Shown in pieces: positions 15,985 through 24,606 of a stretch of DNA of 61,985 nucleotides; the stretch's first letter is position 1; each line of letters begins with the position of its first letter. The notes under the pieces are model-generated. The model did not search any database, was not told where the DNA came from, and saw only the letters and a list, made by a program, of their open reading frames with translations. Source of the DNA: an uncultured Methylophilaceae bacterium (lineage in GTDB: Bacteria > Pseudomonadota > Gammaproteobacteria > Burkholderiales > Methylophilaceae). The stretch covers positions 1 to 61,985 of the forward strand of contig CAIQBW010000011.1 of NCBI GenBank assembly GCA_903870165.1, read 5' to 3'. Position numbers and translations under genes: made by a program.

Positions 15985-17192
15985 CTAAGACGCCAATAAT
16001 CCCCTCGTCTTCTCCCCTCCTAGCTGCTCAATCGCTTTTTCAGCATCTAAGTGACTGTAGTGCTTTTCAATCATCACTACGCTAGTGCCCATCTGTCTTG
16101 CCAGTGTATGGATGTTGATTTTGTCATATGTGAGTGCGAAAGTCGCATAGGTATGACGGATACTGTAGAACGTTCGCTTATTGCCAGTGATCGGACATTT
16201 AAGCATTTTTAAGTGTTCTAAGTAGAACGCCATTTGCTTTTCAAAGTTAATGGGACGAATCAGTTTGTCGTATTTGCTCTTATGCCTAAAGATGTGATCT
16301 GCGCTTTGACTTAGGATTAGGATTAGGCTATCTAAACTGTGCGCATAGTTTCTGTGTGCTATTCGTTCTAAAGCCACAATCGCCATTGTTCTTCCAACGG
16401 CTGTACGCTTACCTGTTTTGCTTAGATTAAAGTTGATGATAAGTTTAGTCTTATCTTCTGCGTACTTGAGATTAGCCCAGCGCAGTTCAAGTAATTCTCT
16501 GCCAGGTCGCGCACCTGTGTCTAACAACACTTCCACATAGTCTTTGAGCAATCGTCTTATTTCTAACTGCTCTTCTGTAGCCAAGCTAATCCAACCATCA
16601 AAGCCTTTAAGTAATATCTTAATCTCAGCTAGACTAAATTCAGGTCTACGTTCAGTACTGCGCCCTACCGTTAATAACACTGGCTTTTGTGCTTCAGTCA
16701 TATAGCCACGCATCACTGCTTCCGTCAAAACTTTTGACAGTGCGGCGTTATGGGTTTTAAGCGTACTTTTAGTAGGCTCATGTCCCACCGCTCACTGGCT
16801 AGCTCTTCAATATCCTTAAAGCTTAGTTGGTTGATGGGTTTAAGACCAAGCACTGGCACTAGGTAGCGTTTAATGACAAAGATGTAGTCTTTGTAGATCA
16901 CACGCCCTTCTTTCACACGCAGTTCATCTTCCATCCGTTTAATAGTCAGCTTGGCTACGTCTTTGAACAGATGTGAAATAGGTGCGACGTTATAGCGTTC
17001 TTTGATAGCAGCATCCATCAATATCATATGCGCTACACGCTTAGCGTCTTCTAATGAGTATTCCCGTGTAGTTTCAGTAAACCACTTGCGATTGATTTGA
17101 TAGCGGCATTGCCAGACTGCGCTTCTTGCTCTTTTGTAAACGAACAAAGTGCGTTGAATAACTTCGTGTGTATTTTTATCACGCTTAGACAT
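15985..17192 (-). pseudogene. Island integrase (tyrosine recombinase), frameshifted
   Basis: Two overlapping frames form one phage-type integrase of about 400 residues. The 5' part (17192 to about 16785) carries the N-terminal and core-binding domains. The 3' part (to 15985) carries the catalytic domain: GARPGRELLELRW, the SKTGKRT lysine, YSIRHTYATFAL and MGTSVVMIEKHYSHL with the Tyr nucleophile. The N-terminal frame reads ...SERWDMS and then runs out of frame into LLKVRL, whereas the other continues PTKSTLKTHNAALSKVL, so one base appears lost near 16778. It lies next to the tRNA-Lys half at 17329, the usual place for the island's own integrase. A sequencing error or programmed frameshift is possible. 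Confidence 0.8.
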
Positions 17193-17248
17193 TGGACTAG
17201 CTTAAAGTCGGTCTAGCGTGAAGAGCAATGAAGGTTAGGTGTAAAGTG

Positions 17249-17257
17249 GTGTGGAGT
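17249..17257. repeat. GTGTGGAGT repeat, candidate integrase arm site
   Basis: Between the integrase start and the second tRNA-Lys half; a variant GTGTAGAGT is at 17288-17296. See the copy at 8739. Confidence 0.45.
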
Positions 17258-17328
17258 GAGGTATTATTGACACTGAAACAGCCATTAGTGTAGAGTAGAG
17301 CTTGGTGTAAGTCTCTGATTTTTAACGT

Positions 17329-17366
17329 TTAAGAGTCCGCTGCTCTACCAACTGAGCTAATCTCCC
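17329..17366 (-). repeat. tRNA-Lys 5' half, second copy (island junction)
   Basis: These 38 bases are identical to 8610-8647, from the anticodon loop to the 5' end of tRNA-Lys, and are followed by a copy of the promoter. The identity stops at the anticodon loop, which places the crossover there. It marks the junction between the two islands. Confidence 0.9.
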
Positions 17367-17394
17367 ATTGAGTGCGTCATTGAGACCGGCGGCA

Positions 17395-17423
17395 ATTATC
17401 AAGTTAAAGCAGGTGAGTGTCAA
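17395..17423 (-). promoter_or_regulatory. Promoter of tRNA-Lys (copy 2, no complete tRNA)
   Basis: -35 TTGACA and -10 GATAAT with a 17-base spacer, both intact. If active it would transcribe only the tRNA half and then run antisense-free into the integrase region. Confidence 0.75.
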
Positions 17424-17474
17424 CCTGAGAAACAATAAACTAAGGTGTATTAAGCAAACTAGGTGCTGACTAAA

Positions 17475-17483
17475 GTGTGGAGT
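17475..17483. repeat. GTGTGGAGT repeat, candidate integrase arm site
   Basis: Same place relative to the tRNA promoter as the copy at 8739, in the second island. Confidence 0.45.
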
Positions 17484-17564
17484 GATTGATTCATGTCAAC
17501 CCAATCCACTGCTAATTCGTTAAAGTGGTTGAGCAGTGTCATTTTTAATAACAAGGAGCAACAA

Positions 17565-17768
17565 ATGAATAAATTATTAGCAATTCTAATGGCAGGTATT
17601 TTTTCAGCTGTATCTTTTACAGCTCTAGCGGCAGACGAACCAGCAGCTCCAACTGAAACAGCGGCTAAAGCTACTCCAGCTAAAACACAACACGCTAAAA
17701 AACATAAAGCACATAAAAAAGAAGCTAAAGAAGACAAGAAAGAAGATGCTAAAGAGGCAGCTAAGTAA
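17565..17768 (+). CDS. Small secreted Ala/Lys-rich protein
   Basis: ATG at 17565 is chosen because AAGGAGCAACAA precedes it. The 67-residue product has a signal peptide (MNKLLAILMAGIFSAVSFTA, cleavage after ALA near residue 22) and a mature part rich in Ala, Lys, Glu and His (KKHKAHKKEAKEDKKEDAKE). Composition recalls small periplasmic stress proteins such as Asr, but there is no clear homology signal. A strong terminator follows. The gene interrupts the segment shared with the first island, which has no counterpart here, so it was inserted into one copy or lost from the other. Confidence 0.75.
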   Translation: MNKLLAILMAGIFSAVSFTALAADEPAAPTETAAKATPAKTQHAKKHKAHKKEAKEDKKEDAKEAAK

Positions 17769-17783
17769 TCTTTTAGCAAAATC

Positions 17784-17807
17784 AAAAGCGCCTTAGGGCG
17801 CTTTTTT
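17784..17807 (+). terminator. Rho-independent terminator
   Basis: AAAAGCGCC-TTAG-GGCGCTTTT followed by T residues, 16 bases after the secreted-protein stop codon. The symmetrical A/T flanks mean it may also serve the minus strand. Confidence 0.9.
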
Positions 17808-17812
17808 AATGT

Positions 17813-17983
17813 CTATAACTTTGCTAAAACTTGATTGTTTTTAGCTATTCCTGCCAGTGCCTTAGCCCGCTTCTGTCGATCTTTTTCAGTTTTTAGTGCT
17901 GTTGAAGATCGTTCTTTTTGCTGCTTAAGCGTGTTGATTTTGGTTTGCTCAGGTGAAGGTGTTGTAAATTCAAAGAAGCGCAT
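17813..17983 (-). CDS. Island microprotein, 56 residues, MRFFEF family (copy 2)
   Basis: ATG at 17983-17981 to TAG at 17815-17813 encodes MRFFEFTTPSPEQTKINTLK, then QQKERSSTALKTEKDRQKRA and KALAGIAKNNQVLAKL. It aligns without gaps except at the end with the 58-residue product of 8753-8929. Conserved residues lie at both ends, changes in the middle are mostly conservative, and numerous codon third positions differ. It occupies the same site in the second island, between the tRNA-Lys promoter side and a GTCGTTTTAAACGAC palindrome. Function unknown. Confidence 0.7.
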   Translation of the reverse strand: MRFFEFTTPSPEQTKINTLKQQKERSSTALKTEKDRQKRAKALAGIAKNNQVLAKL

Positions 17984-18011
17984 TGAGTATTTATGCTAGG
18001 GGTTTAGGAAG

Positions 18012-18026
18012 GTCGTTTTAAACGAC
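18012..18026. repeat. GTC-N9-GAC palindrome
   Basis: GTCGTTTTAAACGAC, same distance class upstream of the microprotein start as the degenerate copy at 8957 in island 1. Confidence 0.8.
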
Positions 18027-18046
18027 TTTCTTTCACGTCGACTCGG

Positions 18047-18328
18047 TTACTTTCGCTTTAGATCACGATAGAAGTTTTCGTGTGAAGAAACGGCTTCTAA
18101 ATATATCAGGCACACTCCATCATCAATCGTGTAGCCAAGTAAATATAATTGATTTTGGCTATAAAACTTATAGACGAAAAGACTCACAAGATCGCCTTTC
18201 TTTCTCTCACCAATCGATGGCTTATCTGCTACTTCCGATACCGCTTTGTCAACATCACACACCACATCATCGTGTAGCTTTTTATATTGACGACTAAACC
18301 TTCTTTTTTGTAAAACTTCGTAAGCCAT
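18047..18328 (-). CDS. RelE/ParE-type toxin of a ParD-like module
   Basis: The 93-residue protein has the RelE-superfamily pattern: a basic N-terminal helix pair (RRFSRQYKKLHDDVVCDVDK), the KKGDLVSLFVYKF strand, YLLGYTIDD, and a C-terminal SSHENFYRDLKRK helix similar to HigB/YoeB-like toxins. Its ATG overlaps the stop of the upstream antitoxin gene by one base (TAATG), which implies coupled translation. It would act as a translation or gyrase inhibitor; which one cannot be decided. It is the main cargo of the second island. Confidence 0.82.
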   Translation of the reverse strand: MAYEVLQKRRFSRQYKKLHDDVVCDVDKAVSEVADKPSIGERKKGDLVSLFVYKFYSQNQLYLLGYTIDDGVCLIYLEAVSSHENFYRDLKRK

Positions 18329-18555
18329 TAGTTAGCTTGGCTACGAGGCACAAAAGGCACGGCATCTTCTGCTGGCTCAGCCATAGAGATGAGCGATTCA
18401 GAAATGAAATCAATCGGTAAATCAGGGTTATCTAAAGCCGCACGACCAACTTTTGCCCAAAACTCAATTTGTCCCGCAATGGTGCGATGCTCTGCCTTTG
18501 CTTGATCGCGTGCGGAGATATATAAGTCATCTTCAATACGAACTGGCATTCCCAT
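18328..18555 (-). CDS. ParD-like antitoxin
   Basis: The 75-residue protein begins MGMPVRIEDDLYISARDQAK, then AEHRTIAGQIEFWAKVGRAA, the ribbon-helix-helix pattern of the ParD-like antitoxin family, and ends in an acidic, probably disordered tail that would wrap the toxin. It is the first gene of a two-gene operon. The region before its start (18556-18600) is AT-rich and should hold promoter and operator. Confidence 0.8.
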   Translation of the reverse strand: MGMPVRIEDDLYISARDQAKAEHRTIAGQIEFWAKVGRAALDNPDLPIDFISESLISMAEPAEDAVPFVPRSQAN

Positions 18556-18623
18556 TTTTATTCCAATCTAATTTACTACAAAAGTAGTATTAATTATATG
18601 GTCAATAATTTTCAATTACAAGC

Positions 18624-18662
18624 GTCAAATCTATTGACGCTATAAAAGTCGTTTAAAACGAC
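18624..18662. repeat. Pair of GTC-N9-GAC palindromes
   Basis: GTCAAATCTATTGAC (18624-18638), 9 bases GCTATAAAA, GTCGTTTAAAACGAC (18648-18662). Block identical to 15876-15914, so the islands share this segment next to the integrase. Confidence 0.88.
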
Positions 18663-18730
18663 TTTGTTAATATCCGCTAGTGCGAAACGTTGTAAGCCCA
18701 ATCTCGCGTTTAAGCCTGCCTAACTTCAAT

Positions 18731-19159
18731 CTAAGACGCCAATAAACCCCTCGTCTTCTCCCCTCCTAGTTGTTCAATATCCTTAAAGCTCAGTTGGTTG
18801 ATGGGTTTTCTGCCAAGCACTGGCACTAGGTAGCGTTTAATAACAAAGATGTAGTCCTTATAAATCACATGCCCTTCTTTCACACGCAGTTCATCTTCCA
18901 TACGTTTGATGGTCAGCTTGGCTACATCTTTGAATAGGTGTGAAATAGGTGCGACGTTATAACGTTCTTTAATAGCCGCATCCATCAGAATCATATGCGC
19001 TACACGCTTAGCATCTTCTAAAGAATATTCCCGTGTAGTTTCAGTAAACCACTTGCGATTGATTTGATAGCGGCATTGCCAGACTGCGCTTCTTGCCCTT
19101 TTGTAAACGAACAAAGTGCGTTGCATTACTTCGTGTTTATTTGTGCGACGCTGTGACAT
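18731..19159 (-). pseudogene. Second island integrase with a large internal deletion
   Basis: The 142-residue frame equals the N-terminal domains of the first integrase (about 130 residues, a few substitutions) joined directly to its last 13 residues (QLGGEKTRGLLAS). About 260 residues, including every catalytic residue except none of the tail, are missing. The junction falls at TCAAT, present at both breakpoints of the intact copy, so deletion between short repeats is likely. The frame is kept open, so a DNA-binding fragment could still be made. It lies beside the third tRNA-Lys half. Confidence 0.82.
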
Positions 19160-19215
19160 AGAACAAGCATAAAGTCAGCCCAGCGTGGAGAGCAATGAAG
19201 GCTAGGTGTAAAGTG

Positions 19216-19263
19216 GTGTGGAGTAAGGTATTATTGACAATAAAATAACTATCAGTGTGGAGT
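19216..19263. repeat. Two GTGTGGAGT repeats, candidate integrase arm sites
   Basis: Copies at 19216-19224 and 19255-19263, upstream of the deleted integrase and next to the third tRNA half, mirroring 17249 and 17288. Confidence 0.45.
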
Positions 19264-19292
19264 AATAAATTTAAGCCTATGATTTTTAAAGC

Positions 19293-19330
19293 TTAACAGT
19301 CAACCGCTCCACCAGCCGAGCTAATCTCCA
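19293..19330 (-). repeat. Decayed tRNA-Lys 5' half (third copy, probably the original)
   Basis: It matches the intact 5' half (8610-8647) at about 30 of 38 positions, with changes in the anticodon loop, D loop and acceptor stem. It adjoins the core gene pgm. The pattern fits an original chromosomal half freed from selection once an island supplied a replacement. Confidence 0.75.
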
Positions 19331-19357
19331 ATTGAATGCGTTATAAGACCAACGACA

Positions 19358-19386
19358 ACTATCAAGTTAAAGCAGGTGAATGTCAA
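19358..19386 (-). promoter_or_regulatory. Relic of tRNA-Lys promoter (copy 3)
   Basis: -35 TTGACA kept, -10 changed from GATAAT to GATAGT, same 17-base spacing. Probably weakened. Confidence 0.6.
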
Positions 19387-19406
19387 CCTGAGAAACAATA
19401 AACTAA

Positions 19407-21050
<1,644 letters not shown>

Positions 21051-21070
21051 CAATCTCATTTAACTTTCGC

Positions 21071-21099
21071 AAGGCCGTGCTATGCTGACGGCCTTTTTT
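21071..21099 (+). terminator. Rho-independent terminator after pgm
   Basis: AAGGCCGT-9-base loop-ACGGCCTT followed by TTTTA, 21 bases after the pgm stop codon. Confidence 0.9.
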
Positions 21100-21124
21100 A
21101 TTTCTTTTGCTTGAAAGCCACGCG

Positions 21125-22879
21125 ATGCAAAACACACCTAACGCTAGCACCGAAACCTTTATCCCAAGCAAAGATGCTTCGCTTGAATACTCCATTAAAA
21201 CGCTACAAGCCAAACTTTTGGATATCGGCTTTCATGTAGAAGAGCGTTCATGGCTCAATGAAATTGAGGGCATTTGGTCGGTGCATGTGACGGATCGTGA
21301 TTGCACACGTCTATTTAGTAATGGCAAAGGGGCATCACAGCTTGCAGCAAGAGCGAGTGCACTTGGTGAGTACTTTGAGCGCCTCAGCACCAATTACTTT
21401 TGGACACATTTTTACTTAGGTGAATCCATTAGCAATCAAGATTATGTGCATTACCCGAATGAAAAATGGTTTCCACTCGCTGGCGACACATGGCCTACTG
21501 GTTTGCTCAACAAAGAACTACACAAATTCTACAACCCTGAAGGCACGGTGTCAGCGACCAAACTGATTGACTTGAACTCCGGTAATGCTAAACGTGGCAT
21601 TTGCGCAATTCCATACACACGTTTGCGTGACGATGAAGTGGCTTACTTTCCCGTGAACTTGATTGGGAACTTATATGTGAGCAATGGCATGTCTGCTGGC
21701 AACACGCTCAAAGAAGCACGTACTCAAGCATTGGCAGAAATTTTTGAACGCGACATTAAATACAAAATTATTCGCGAAGGCATTTGCTTGCCAGATGTGC
21801 CTGAAACTGTGATTAACCGTTACCCACGCATCGCTGCTGGCATTAAAGGCTTGCGCGATGCAGGTTATGGCATTTTGGTGAAAGACGCTTCATTGGGCGG
21901 CAAATACCCTGTGATGAATGTCACCCTGTTGCACCCAGAAGATCAAGGCTGTTTCGCAAGTTTTGGCGCACATCCTCGCTTTGAAGTAGCTTTAGAGCGT
22001 GCATTAACCGAATTACTTCAAGGCCGTGCAATTGATGGCCTCAAGAACTTTGTAGCACCAGGTTTTGATATGGAAGAAATTGCCGATTCACAAAACTTGG
22101 AAATCCATTTTGTTGACTCAAGCGGCGTCATTAGCTGGAACTTCCTACGTAATACGCCAGATTATCAGTTTGTGGATTGGAACTTTGGTACAAGCACGGA
22201 TGAAGATTATCAATGGTGTTGCGATACTATCCACGCAAGTGGCCACGAGATTTATATCTCTGACTTCACCCACTTAGATGTTTATGCATGCAGAATTTTT
22301 GTGCCCGGCATGTCTGAAATCTACCCTGTGGAGGAACTAGAGTGGGAAAACAATACTGTGGGTAACTTGGTTCGTCCGGGTTTGCTTCGTACGCAAGACC
22401 TTAACCCGGAAGAAAGTGCAGAGCTGCTAGACACATTGCTAGACCTTGAGCTAGCAGATGAACTTCCAATAACCACACTTATTGGACTTGCTGCAGATGC
22501 TGGGAGCGTTTGGGCAGATTTACGGGTGGGCGAACTCAAGGCATTATTAGGTTTAGCCGTGGGCGATGTTGATGTCATTTTAGAAGGCTGTGATTGGATA
22601 AGCCAGTTTGGCGAACTACCAGAAAAGCGAGCCCGCGTTTACCGCTGTATTGCAGACTTAGTGCAATTACAAGAAATGGCTGAGCTAGATCACACCACCC
22701 CCTACAACGCCAATCTAGCACTCATGTATGGCGAAGAAACCTTACAACAAGCACAGCAATTGCTTAGCCGCGAATCTCGCTATTTTGGCCTCAATAATCT
22801 AGGCCAAAATATGGAAGGCAGCGAGATGCACAAACAGTTGTTATTGGCTTATCAGAAAGTGAATGCTAAGAAACATTAA
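21125..22879 (+). CDS. ycaO: YcaO-type protein, RimO (S12 methylthiotransferase) accessory factor
   Basis: The 584-residue protein matches E. coli YcaO in length (586) and build: an N-terminal YcaO ATP-binding domain with GKGASQLAARASALGEYFERL, LKEARTQALAEIFERDIKYK and FEVALERALTELLQGR, and a C-terminal helical TPR-like domain. YcaO proteins use ATP to activate amide bonds; in E. coli YcaO is reported to promote beta-methylthiolation of ribosomal protein S12 by RimO. The C-terminus lacks the Pro-rich end typical of azoline-forming YcaO enzymes, and no peptide-precursor gene is near. ATG at 21125 is chosen; an upstream in-frame TTG at 21107 is less likely as it lies next to the terminator. It overlaps the convergent mutase gene by 4 bases. 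Confidence 0.9.
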   Translation: MQNTPNASTETFIPSKDASLEYSIKTLQAKLLDIGFHVEERSWLNEIEGIWSVHVTDRDCTRLFSNGKGASQLAARASALGEYFERLSTNYFWTHFYLGESISNQDYVHYPNEKWFPLAGDTWPTGLLNKELHKFYNPEGTVSATKLIDLNSGNAKRGICAIPYTRLRDDEVAYFPVNLIGNLYVSNGMSAGNTLKEARTQALAEIFERDIKYKIIREGICLPDVPETVINRYPRIAAGIKGLRDAGYGILVKDASLGGKYPVMNVTLLHPEDQGCFASFGAHPRFEVALERALTELLQGRAIDGLKNFVAPGFDMEEIADSQNLEIHFVDSSGVISWNFLRNTPDYQFVDWNFGTSTDEDYQWCCDTIHASGHEIYISDFTHLDVYACRIFVPGMSEIYPVEELEWENNTVGNLVRPGLLRTQDLNPEESAELLDTLLDLELADELPITTLIGLAADAGSVWADLRVGELKALLGLAVGDVDVILEGCDWISQFGELPEKRARVYRCIADLVQLQEMAELDHTTPYNANLALMYGEETLQQAQQLLSRESRYFGLNNLGQNMEGSEMHKQLLLAYQKVNAKKH

Positions 22880-24282
22880 AACGGCAATTTAACTTGCGGC
22901 GCCGCAGCTAAAATCACCGCGCTAAAGGCGCTCTGAATTCGCTTCAAAGCGCTTTCAGAATCGGCCTCAAAGCGAAGCACAATGACAGGCGTGGTATTAG
23001 ATGGTCGCATTAAACCAAAGCCATCGGGATATTCCACACGCAACCCGTCAATAGTAATCACGTCGCTTGCGCCTTCAAATTTGGCGCTCTTTTGCAAAGC
23101 AGCAATCAGCGCATGCGGCTCGCCCTCTTGCATTTGAATGTGTTGCTCTGGCGTGCTCACACTATCAGGCAAGTTGTTTAATGTTTCGCTTGGATTAGAG
23201 ACTTTACTCAAAATCTCTAGCAAACGTGCCCCTGAATAAAGGCCGTCATCAAAGCCATACCAACGCCGTCCTTTAGCTGGGTTGTTGCTATCGACTAAAT
23301 CATTAAAAAACACGTGCCCGCTCATTTCACCCGCTAAGTCTGCACTGGTTTCTTTGATTTTTGCCTTCACCAGCGAATGGCCTGTTTTCCACATTAAAGG
23401 CATTCCGTTGCGCGCTCTAATCCAAGGGGCCAGGTTACGCGTCGATTTCACATCGTAAATAATCGTCGCCCCTTGGTTGCGTTTTAGCACTTCTTCTGCA
23501 AAAAGCATTAATTGACGGTCTGGATAAATAATCTTACCGTCTTTGGTCACCACACCTAAACGGTCACCATCACCATCGAATGCCAACCCAATTTCAGCGT
23601 CGCCTTTTGCTAAGACTTCAATTAAGTCTGCTAAATTTTCTGGGACAGATGGGTCGGGATGGTGATTAGGAAAATGTCCGTCCACTTCGCAAAACAATTC
23701 TTGCACAGCACATCCAAGCGCTTCGTAGAGCTTTTTGGCATAAGCACCTGCGACGCCGTTGCCACAATCCACAGCGATTTTCATAGGACGTGCTAGTTTT
23801 ATATCACTGGCAATTTTGTCGATATAGGCCGCCGCAATATCGTGATGACTTTCTGCACCCTCGCCTGTTGTTAAATCGCCCGTTTCAATGCGTGATCGCA
23901 AGCTTTGTATAGTTGCGCCTGAAAGCGTTTCACCCGCCAACACCATCTTCAAACCATTGTAATCAGGGGGATTATGGCTGCCTGTGACCATCACGCCGCA
24001 GTTTGTGCCCAATTCATAAGCCGCAAAATAGACCATCGGCGTAGCAACCATACCAAGCTGAATCACATTGATACCGGCACTGCGTATGCCGCGAGACAAA
24101 GCACCCGCCAACTCAGGTCCTGATAAACGCCCATCATAGCCTATACAAATTGTCGTTTGTTTTCTTGCCAAAGCCTCTGTGCCTAGCGCCTGACCAATGA
24201 CTTCAACAATTTCAGATGTGAGCGTTTTGCCAACGATCCCACGAATATCGTAAGCCTTAAAGATTTCTTTAGGAACTTGCAC
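22876..24282 (-). CDS. Phosphomannomutase/phosphoglucomutase
   Basis: This is an alpha-D-phosphohexomutase of the AlgC/ManB type, about 468 residues. Signatures are FKAYDIRGIVG at the start, the active serine in VTGSHNPPDYNG (about residue 100), metal loop DGDGDRLG, specificity loop GEMSGHVFF and C-terminal RPSNTTPVIVLRFE. It supplies mannose-1-phosphate or glucose-1-phosphate for polysaccharides. The start is probably GTG at 24282, two bases after the iscX stop; a TTG at 24303 inside iscX is the alternative. iscX and this gene form a short minus-strand operon. Confidence 0.92.
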   Translation of the reverse strand: MQVPKEIFKAYDIRGIVGKTLTSEIVEVIGQALGTEALARKQTTICIGYDGRLSGPELAGALSRGIRSAGINVIQLGMVATPMVYFAAYELGTNCGVMVTGSHNPPDYNGLKMVLAGETLSGATIQSLRSRIETGDLTTGEGAESHHDIAAAYIDKIASDIKLARPMKIAVDCGNGVAGAYAKKLYEALGCAVQELFCEVDGHFPNHHPDPSVPENLADLIEVLAKGDAEIGLAFDGDGDRLGVVTKDGKIIYPDRQLMLFAEEVLKRNQGATIIYDVKSTRNLAPWIRARNGMPLMWKTGHSLVKAKIKETSADLAGEMSGHVFFNDLVDSNNPAKGRRWYGFDDGLYSGARLLEILSKVSNPSETLNNLPDSVSTPEQHIQMQEGEPHALIAALQKSAKFEGASDVITIDGLRVEYPDGFGLMRPSNTTPVIVLRFEADSESALKRIQSAFSAVILAAAPQVKLPF

Positions 24283-24284
24283 GT

Positions 24285-24476
24285 TTAAAGCTCTTCTATC
24301 CAAAGTTGTTGAATCGCTTCGAGTATTTTTTCGTTACTATTATTCGGCTCATCGATAAAACCATCCAATGCCATCACCCAAGCATGCAAATCGGTAAATC
24401 GAATGCCCTTGGGGTCAACCTCAGGATGCGCATCGTATAAAGCCTCTGCAATTGTTTGTACATCAGTCCATTTCAT
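24285..24476 (-). CDS. iscX: Fe-S cluster assembly protein IscX
   Basis: The 63-residue acidic protein shows the IscX hallmarks: MKWTDVQTIAEALYDAHPEV, DPKGIRFTDLHAWVMAL and LEAIQQLWIEE. IscX binds the cysteine desulfurase IscS and iron and tunes cluster assembly. It normally sits at the end of the isc operon; here it is alone, ahead of the phosphomannomutase gene, so it has been separated from the rest of isc in this genome. Confidence 0.93.
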   Translation of the reverse strand: MKWTDVQTIAEALYDAHPEVDPKGIRFTDLHAWVMALDGFIDEPNNSNEKILEAIQQLWIEEL

Positions 24477-24606
24477 TTAGGGCCCCTAAAAATATTCAAT
24501 ATTGGCTTGAATTATACCGCCTAGATACGGTCAAGAGGTGGGGTGAAATCAATCCCAATATGATAAAATGATGAAATTATTTTTTAAGCCTTCGAGAAAG
24601 TGACTT

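Noticed and set aside
21125-22879. YcaO as part of a thiazole/oxazole peptide (TOMM) cluster
   Set aside because: No precursor peptide, dehydrogenase or E1-like partner is nearby, and length and C-terminal domain match the E. coli YcaO group.
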